DNA of 64,000 bases from Diphasiastrum complanatum (Eukaryota > Streptophyta > Lycopodiopsida > Lycopodiales > Lycopodiaceae), in NCBI GenBank assembly GCA_029204225.1, contig CM055097.1:29253192-29317191 (forward strand), written 5' to 3'. Made by a program: the position numbers and the translations under genes. The notes under the pieces are model-generated. The model was not told the DNA's origin. It ran no database searches and worked only from the letters and a program-made list of their open reading frames with translations. Below, in pieces: positions 23,601 through 32,600 of this stretch (position 1 is the stretch's first letter; each line of letters starts with the position of its first letter).

Positions 23601-26600
23601 GCCTCCACTTGACTTTTTAAATTTGGCCAGTAAAAGTTCCTTATTACTAAGTCAAGCGTCCTTTGAGCGCCAGGGTGCCCTGCACACGGGCTGTCATGAC
23701 ATTCATGCAGGATTTGGGCCCTTATATCATTATTTTCTGGCACACAAACTTTTCCATTCCGGAAAAGTAACCCATTCTTAATGGAATAGTCTCTTTGTAT
23801 CTTGTCCTGAGGAGAAATCTTGGAATCCTGCATTCCATGCTCATTACTAGATCTAGTAGAACCTACCAGGACGTCTAGCCAAATACGACCGAAGTACCTA
23901 TCGGTCTTACACAAATCTCTTAAGGGCAGATACAACTCAGATTGGATCTCAGAAAAGCTTAACTGATTAACCTCTCCAATCCGGCTTAAGGCATCCGCGA
24001 CACTATTAGAGGTACCCTTTCGGTACTCAATGTCATAATGAAATTCTTGGAGCATCTCTGACCATCTGGCCTTACGACCCCTAAGGTCGACCGCATCGTT
24101 AATATACTTTAACACTTGATGATCAGTAACTATAGTAAATTGGGAGCCATACAAGTAATGTCTCCAAACTTTCAGGGCATTAATGACAGCAAAAAGTTCC
24201 TTGTCATAGGTGGAATACCGCCTTTGAGCAGGGTCCAACTTCTTGCTTTCAAAAGCTACCGGTCTACCATCCTGATATAGGACTGCGCCTATAGCATAGT
24301 CACTAGCATCTGTTTCAAGTACATACGGCTTGTTAGGATCCACTATGTGTAGAATAGGCGCTGTAGTTATACAGTATTTGAGGTTCTCAAAACTCTAATT
24401 CAACTCTTCAGTCCAAGTAACTGGAGGACTGAACTTACTGTGTCGCCTAACTCTTTTAGCCCCTCTGAGGACATTTGTCAAGGCCAATGCAATTAATGCA
24501 TAGTTCAAGATGAATCTATGAAATAACCCCGTAAAGACCAAAAAGGACTTAACCTCCCGGATGGTTTTAGGGATAGGCCATTCACGTACTTGTCGGACTT
24601 TATTTGGGTCAATTTCCAACCCATGGTCCAAGATAATGTGACCAAGGTATAACAACCTTTTTTGGAAAAATACACATTTGGACTCCTTGGCAAAAAGCTT
24701 CTCCTGTCTAAGTAACTTTAAGACAGTCATGAGATGCTCCTCATGCTCCTCCAAGGTCTTACTATAGATGAGAATATCATCTAAGTAGACTATTACGAAC
24801 TTCCCCAGATATGGACGAAGAAGATCGTTCATCATCTGCTGGAAAGTCGCTGGAGCATTTGTCAAGCCAAAAGGTAAAACCAGAAACTCATAATGGCCGT
24901 ACCTAGTTCTAAACCCGGTTTTTTCAATATCCTCAGTCTTTATGCGAATCTGATGATACCCTGATCTCAAATCGATTTTGGTGAAGTACTTTGCACCATG
25001 CAATCGATCAACCAGTTCATCCATTCGCGGCAAAGGATAACATTTTTTAATCGTTAACTTATTCAACTTTTTAAAGTCCACACAAAGACGAGTACCTCCG
25101 TCTTTTATATCAACAAGGAGCACAGGTGCCCCCCAAGGGAGATTTACTAGGCCTAACATGGCCCATCTTTAAATAATTTTGCAATTGCCTATAAACCTCA
25201 TCCTCTTCAGTAGTACTCATCCTATATGGATACAGTGATATAGGAGAACTACCAGGAATCAATTTAATGCCATGGTCAACACCCCTAGAGGGGGGAAGAC
25301 CCTCGAGAAGCTGTTCAGGAAAAACATCGTTAAATTCTTGTCTAAGTTTCCTAAAAATTTCACCTTCCGGCGAATTTTCTTGTTTTAGGTTATTGGACAT
25401 TAATTCCATTTGGAAATTGTATAATTGCAAACTACGTTCTTCATGGTAAGTAAAATCTTTTAACCAACATAAATAAGAACTGCAATCCACAATATCCATA
25501 CATTTAACAGTTTCCAAAGCAGAAAGCATATACGGAGTAGAAATATCAACATTTCCATTCAATTCTATGAGTGAGCCGTTATGTAAGAACGACAAACTGT
25601 ATGTTACATAGTTTTTCTTCATAGACTCGTTCCTCTCATAGAACCACTCTTTACCAAGTATAACATCTACCCTATCTAGATTCATAATATCGAAGTCTAA
25701 TTTATCCTTATAGGCTTGAATCTCTATTGGTAGACGTGGGACTATCCGGTCCCCAACTTGGCTTTCTGCTCCAGTTGCTAGCTTCACTGTGTATCGGTGG
25801 TCACTTTGCCTTGTTTCCACCTTTAGCTTCTGCAACAAATTTGTGTTAATAAGATTATGTGTGGAACCATCGTCAAATAAAACAGTTACAGCTTGGCCAC
25901 CCACAACCCCCTTCATCCGAATGAGGTCATGAGGGCCAAAAACAGCCGTATTAAAACAACAATGCTCACACACAGAATTACCAGCAAAGGAAAGATCAAC
26001 ACTAGATATGCTAGAGTTACCTGGCGTCTTAAAAGATGCCCCTTTAGCTTTCCGTTTCTTTGGACATTCCTTCGCGACATGACCTGGTTCCATGCAATTA
26101 AAGCACAGATTGTCGCTTCTGGCTTTCATGAAGGTTTCCTGGTCCAAGGTAGATCTTTTCTTCGATTTCCCTGAACCTGAAGCCCCTTCCCTTGCCTTAT
26201 CTTTCGATTTCTTTGGAAAGAAAGGCCTCTTACCCTTTACGTCGGGCAAGACACCAGTCTCAGGCTTAGCCATCGTACGAGTATCATCGTAGATTCTGGC
26301 GAAGCGAACAGCATCCTCGAGGGTAAGAGGCTGGTTCCTCCTGACCTCTGGCTGGTAGTCTCTTGGCAACCCCAGTATGAAATGCAACTTTACTAGCAAA
26401 GGATCTATTCTAGTTGCAAAACGAGAATAGACCTCTTGAAATTCTTGCAAATACTGATCCAGGGGCCGGTTCCCCATATGGATTGTTGCCTACTGACGGT
26501 AAAATTTAAAATCATCAAGAATAGGAAGGAAGGCCACCTTGAAGGCCTTACAGAAATCCTCCCAATTCCTAGGAACTTCAGGCTTACCCCTTATATCTTG

Positions 26601-29600
26601 CCACCAGGTAAATGCTTTACCTCGCAAGTACATGACGGCGAGATTGATCTTGTTATCCTCGTATGAATCGTGCATGGAAAAGTGCGAATTCCATCGATCC
26701 AGCCATTGCAAGACCGCATCCGGGGTTCTATCCTTCTTTTCCCCAGTAAACAAGGGTTGATGCACCAATTGCCTTAGCTGCGTCAACTCCTTGAGGTCCT
26801 GCTGATCCCGACTGTGCTTAGCTTGCATATCCACAATCTGTTGCTGTAGACTGTTAATAGCCAGCATCAAAGCATCAGGGTCTAAAACAGAGGCAGATAC
26901 TATAGCCTCATGAGCAGGGGACATAGGCTGTGTAGTAGGAGTAGGCTCCATTTTTACAGAGAGAAGAGAGGTGAATTAAGAAGAGAAGATAGAAGAGAAT
27001 CAAAAGCTACTCAAGGAAGGTAGATACAAAGCTACTCTTGCTGTCTCTTTACAAACCAAATGGTATTGTCCATGGCTGCCAAGAGGAATAAGATAAGGCA
27101 AAGAGAAGGATGCACCACCACCTCCACCTCTTTTCACATAAAACAGAGACATAGAAGAGGCATACTTCCCTCTTCATGCCATCCTACCAACTGCCAAGTG
27201 GCTTTGCCTTGCCACCTAGCTTCCACCTCAACATACTGGGCACTTCTAGCACCTGCCAGGTGGCCTACAGTAGCCTTTCTCCCTTCTTACCTTAGTTTTT
27301 TCCTTTACCTGTCCATCGCTGGCAGACAGCAATAGGAAGAAGAGAAACGATGTAAGCTTTCAGGGAGGGCCCCGATTTCTACACTTGGAGATCTGACAAT
27401 CATCGGAACAAGAGGGCGCTACCTGCTGCCACTTCATCCTGGCCCATATGATGCCACGTGGAATGTTATTTCCACTTTTGATCGTTCTCGCTGGTCAAAC
27501 AGCGATGTAAAAACTTTCTGATTGTTATTCGCTGAGGAGGGCCCATCGCGACCCAAAAAAACCACAGTTCTGGAGCGGAAGAGGGACCGCCACCTGTCCC
27601 ACCTTGGACAGTGCCACGTGGCAGGTCCTTCTTAGGGCCCCTTCCACTTTTTTGAAACTTTTTACTTGAAATATACAAAAAAAACAGCGGGAAGAAGAAT
27701 AGGAAAACACGCATAAAAAATGCGTTTTAAACCCGAATTGAAATCCGTCAGAAGCGACGAAAGTTACAAGAAATCTACTACGGATCAACGCACCTGCTTT
27801 CAGTATGCAGTGGCTCTGATAACATATGTTACAAACTCACTTACTGCAAACCTCCAGGTGCCGGTTAACCACAAGAGACCGAACAATTCACGTTCCACCC
27901 TGCCATAGGACCTAATCCGGGTCCACCCACCGTGCCCTGGCCTGTGACCGTATCAAGCTGGATCCGACCTCCATCCCATACGGCGTCCCATACCACCGCC
28001 CAGGCTCTCAGCCATCTCCTGCCTCATGCTAGCAATACATTTGGCCGTGCACACGCTCTCCATCCACCTCCTCCTAGGTAGACAGAATGGATGGCAAATG
28101 AGTCCTCCTCCCCTTGTATACCTCCAAGGAGAGAGACTCCAAGCCATGTGCACTCCTGGATCATGACACGTGGCAACCATGCAAGTTCACGAGTCACCGG
28201 TCAAGTCTACAGGCCCAGTCATCGTCTGGTCTCAAATCTAGGTTTGGGACCCAAGGGGGTTGGGTCCCTAACAAGACTTTGCTGATTTTATTAGCAAATG
28301 TGATATTTTGATGTTGGCTGAAACCTATGAGTCCTTATACCATCCTCTTCCACTTATACAGGATTACTCTTGGCATTCTGCTTTTCGCCCATTTGTGAGA
28401 GGAAAAACTTGTCGAGGATCTGGAGGAGTAGTATGTTTATATAGAGACACCACAATTACGATGGCTAAACAAGATCCATACGCTCGCTATATCTGGTTAC
28501 ACATTATTGGGTCACTATTGGGATTACCTCATGACATTTATATGGATGTATGCTAATTTGCTCCACAGACTTCGGCGTTTGCTGATTTTGGTGGGGACCC
28601 ATTTCAGGTACTCTCAAATGATACCGCTACCTTTTCTCAACAGGGTTACATTTTATTAGCAAGAGATTTCAACGCTCGCACAAGTTCCAGATAGACGGAA
28701 TTTCATGTAGATAGACTTTCTCAGGATTCACCCTTTGGATATGGGACTAGATTGGATATCACAGGATGCATACACTCCAGCAACATCTTTTGGGGAGCAG
28801 TTGCTCACTCTTGCAGAGACACACGCTCTTGCCATCTTGAATGGCCTCACACAGTGGCCTTCTTCATCAGCATATACATGTTATCCTCATGGTGGAGGAC
28901 ATAGTGTAATTGACTACTTTATTAGATCACCTGCCTTGATCCCTCACATATCTGATTTCTCCATTACACCTCCTACCATTTCCGATCACTCGCTCTTACA
29001 CCTCTCACTTGGTCACATAACCTCACCTTCGCAAGTCCCATGCTCCTCTTCCACTCGTAAACATGTCCCGTTTACCCACTCTGGACTTACAAAATACACC
29101 ACAACCTTGTCCCAACTGCTTACTAACTTCCCGTTCACGGCACCAGTTGACCACCAACAAGCCACATGTCTCTCTACATCCCTTCTAACTGCTGCTTCCT
29201 CTTCTTTCCCTACCAAGACGAAACCATCTCATAGACGTGTTCACAACCGATGGTATGACGCAGAATGCCGCTCCCTTCACAAGCATGTGACATATGCCAG
29301 GTAACACTCCCCTGCACTACTCAAACAACGCCAGACAGAATACCATAGGACCACCAGAACAAAGAAGATAACATACTTGCGATCATTTTGCCAAAAATTG
29401 ATCGACTCTTTAGATTCCCCTTCCTCCTTTTTTTGGAAACACTTCACCAGACACTCTTCGACATTGGCCCCCATAGCCATTGAATCCTGGATTGAATATG
29501 CCATGAAACTATATACCATAGACTCTCCTCCTACCTTACTCTCACCGAGACCTGCCCACTGCTCGCTTTTTACTCCAGATATGGTTGAAAATGCCATTAA

Positions 29601-32600
29601 ACATGCCAAACTTCATAAAGCCACTGACTATGACTCCTTAAGCAGGATGATCCGGGCTAAGCCCTCGGTGCCACAGGATATCATACTAGCGGAGTTTGCT
29701 TCCCCTCCCTTAGTTATCGGTGCTATGTTTCAGATCATTACCTTTTCTCACAGGGTATCAGATCTAGATACTTCCAGATACGTTGTTGCTGCTCTCACTT
29801 CATCTCGTACCATTGCTGGACAGGGAGCCAAGCATTCTTGGTATAGCAGTGTCTCAGCCCTTCTTCAGACTTGGGGGTTATCTGCACTTGATCTTCCGAG
29901 CGGGACCCATGCGTATATCAGACTGCAGATTCACTGGAGCTACATACGCACTATATGGTCACAGCCTGATCCTGATAGGGTCAAGATACATTTCTACGAC
30001 ACACATCTATTACAGCTGGACACTACGAGCATACCTATCCTTCCAGCTTATCTTACGCAGCCGCTATCCTTTGGTCTGAGATACCGTATGGGACAATTTC
30101 GAGTCTCCTCTCACCAGCTTGCTATCGAGACAGGTAGATACACAACACTCCCAGATTGCAGTGTGATGAGGAAAGGCCTCCTTCTTTGGCACCTTCTACA
30201 CCTCGTGGATCATCACCATCAACATCATCTTCTACATCTTCGGAAGAACAAAAGAAGTCGGATATAAGGGATGCACAAGCACATTCTATGGTTGCTCTTG
30301 CTGTCAAAAGACCTATCTTACCTCATATTAGGTCTTGTAAGACATCTAAACGTGCGTGGGTGATGATTTGCAAGACCCAGCTATGGAGTATCTTCACTTC
30401 AATACTAGATCAACTATGAAAGCTTGAGAAACTTGGCTATGGAAAACATCACACACAAGGAGAATTGCATAAGCACCTTACAACACCAAAAGTTAGGAGT
30501 GAGCTACTTTTGGCACGTGTGAATACCAGCGACACGTGGCCCAATCAATAGCTGACATCTGGAACCACGCGTCTGTATACGCACGTGTGAAACTGCACGT
30601 CTGGATCAACACGTGTGGGATCCCACATGGGGACACGTGGCCGAATGGATCAGCGACATGTGTTCTCGCACGTATAGGCTCGCACGTGTGGTCACGTGGC
30701 CCAATCAATACCTGACATGTGGGACCACACTCTTGTATCCGCACATGTGAAACTTGCACGTGTGGCCACGTGGTCGAATGATTTGGTGACGTGTGCTTGG
30801 CATTACCCATTGGAAGACTCTTATTCGAGTCATGAGGTATATTCGAGCTACCATGGACCAGTGCATCTGCTATGGAGATGTCAACAACAACAATCTTCAT
30901 CAGCTTAGTGGTTATTCTGATGCAAGCTGGGGAGGAGATGCAGACAATCGTAAGTCCACATCTGGATTTACATTCTTCTTCAACGGCAGTGGGCCACTTG
31001 CACTAATTACTCAACTTACAAAAGAGGGGGTCTCATGTATTTATTTAATAACATGCCCCATGAGTTATGTACAACTTACAACTTAACTAGTGCTTAGCCA
31101 AAGGGGTACAATAGGCATTACTCTTCAACACCCCCGCTTGATGGCAATTTTATTTAAAATGACACCCAACAAAGTTCTGAACTTTTCAAATTTATCTTCA
31201 TTAAGTGGTTTAGTAAAAATATCAGCTATCTGGTCGTTGGTGTCGCAGTAAATTAGCTCGATCTCCCCACTGTGCACTTTCTCTCGTATGAAGTGCTGAT
31301 CCACCTCTATGTACTTCGTTCGTGCATGATAGAGGGATTCCTCGCAAGTTGAATGCAACTTTGGTTATCACAATGTAACAATGTAGGTCTTACTTGAGCA
31401 ATCTGCATGTCCTCAAGTAGACGGCGTAACCAAATGGCTTCACAAGTGGACCTCGTAGTCGCCCTGTACTCAGCTTCGATAGATTATAGAGCAATAGTAG
31501 GATGTTTCTTGCTACACCATGATATAGCTCCTGAACGTAGGCTAAAACAATAGTCTGTCGTCGTGTAGGAAATAGAAGCCTAAGGATCCAGGATCTTAAC
31601 TATTCAATCACACAAAGCATTCTCAAAAGAAAGAGAGAAATGGCTAGAAACCCTCTTGTAGAAACTCGTGGACAGCCAAGGAGAATAGTCAGTATTGCTT
31701 ACAAAAGTGTCTCATACAAATGGGATGCACACATATATATAGTCCAAGATGACTATCTAACTTCATGACTATTGGCTATCCAACTACTTGACTATTGGCT
31801 TTCCAACTACTTGACTATTGACTATCCAACTTTCTATAAGTTACATAGAAAGAATAAGGTACCTCCAATATGTCAAGTTGGGGTGCTTTATGTCACAATT
31901 AGGCCTAGTGGACCCATGAGTCCCTACTAAGTTAATTTCATACTAACTTAGCTAACTCTAAGTTTAGTAGGCCTAATATAATAAATGACCATGATTACAC
32001 AACTCTCGACCTTTTGGGTCAAAGTAACCTATGGTAATGTAAGCAATTCCATTTACATTCCAACACCCTCCTTAAATGGAAATGCATAACATAACATGAA
32101 GCAACTTCTCGAAAGAGAAAAATGCAACTTGTTGTCCGAACTTCATGTCGCCAAATAAACTTCGCACCGAAGTAGTCGAAATCTCATCCCCAATCATGTC
32201 CAACATATAAAAGGAAAAGAATGCATAATAATGAAGCATGAAGTCGAAGGGTGAGGATTTGCATGCTCCATCCGAAGTAGGGAACCAACATAAACTCGGC
32301 AATAAGTCGAAACATGGACTTGTAATCCATCATAGGCTCCCACATCATTCGAAAATACTTCTTACCATAAGGACAATAAAAAAGAGTACCAAACTCTTTT
32401 GGCATCACATCCTCCCAAACCTTACCATCAATGACTTGCTCACATAGAATAGGCAATGTACCAACATCATGATGAAGAGTAAGTGTAGAACCAAAAAAAT
32501 CAGCAAGAGGTACTGATTTCAAAGAGGCATGTGCCTTCCCTTCGTAGTAAGACATTTCTTTGTTGTCCTGCAAAGTCTCCAATAGCCGACAAGGAACTGT

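Larger units (their letters stand above)
21973..28273 (-). mobile_element. Gypsy-1: Ty3/gypsy chromovirus, inserted in LINE-A copy 2
   Basis: A complete minus-strand element: 5' LTR 27827-28273, primer-binding site, gag, protease, RT, RNase H, integrase, chromodomain, polypurine tract and 3' LTR 21973-22420. LTRs begin TGTTACAAAC and end CCCTAACA. Hand comparison finds about 10 substitutions and one indel in 448 bp, so it is fairly young. The LINE ORF2 reads through on both sides. The 5-bp flanks (AAAAT and AGACT) agree at only three positions. Lesions in coding sequence: a UAG in gag, one frameshift near 25140, and two stops in pol. Confidence 0.93.
20560..30157 (+). mobile_element. LINE-A copy 2, split by a gypsy element
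   Basis: Starts with a (CT)n run and GC-rich leader (20570-20857), then ORF1 (20858-21866), the same in-frame UAG (21864-21866), and the ORF2 start to 21972. A chromovirus occupies 21973-28273. ORF2 resumes at 28274 with the endonuclease, has lost the whole reverse transcriptase at 29640/29641, and continues to about 30157, where it breaks off before the PIP-bearing tail. It is nested in MDN1 intron 1, opposite in orientation to copy 1. Confidence 0.85.
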
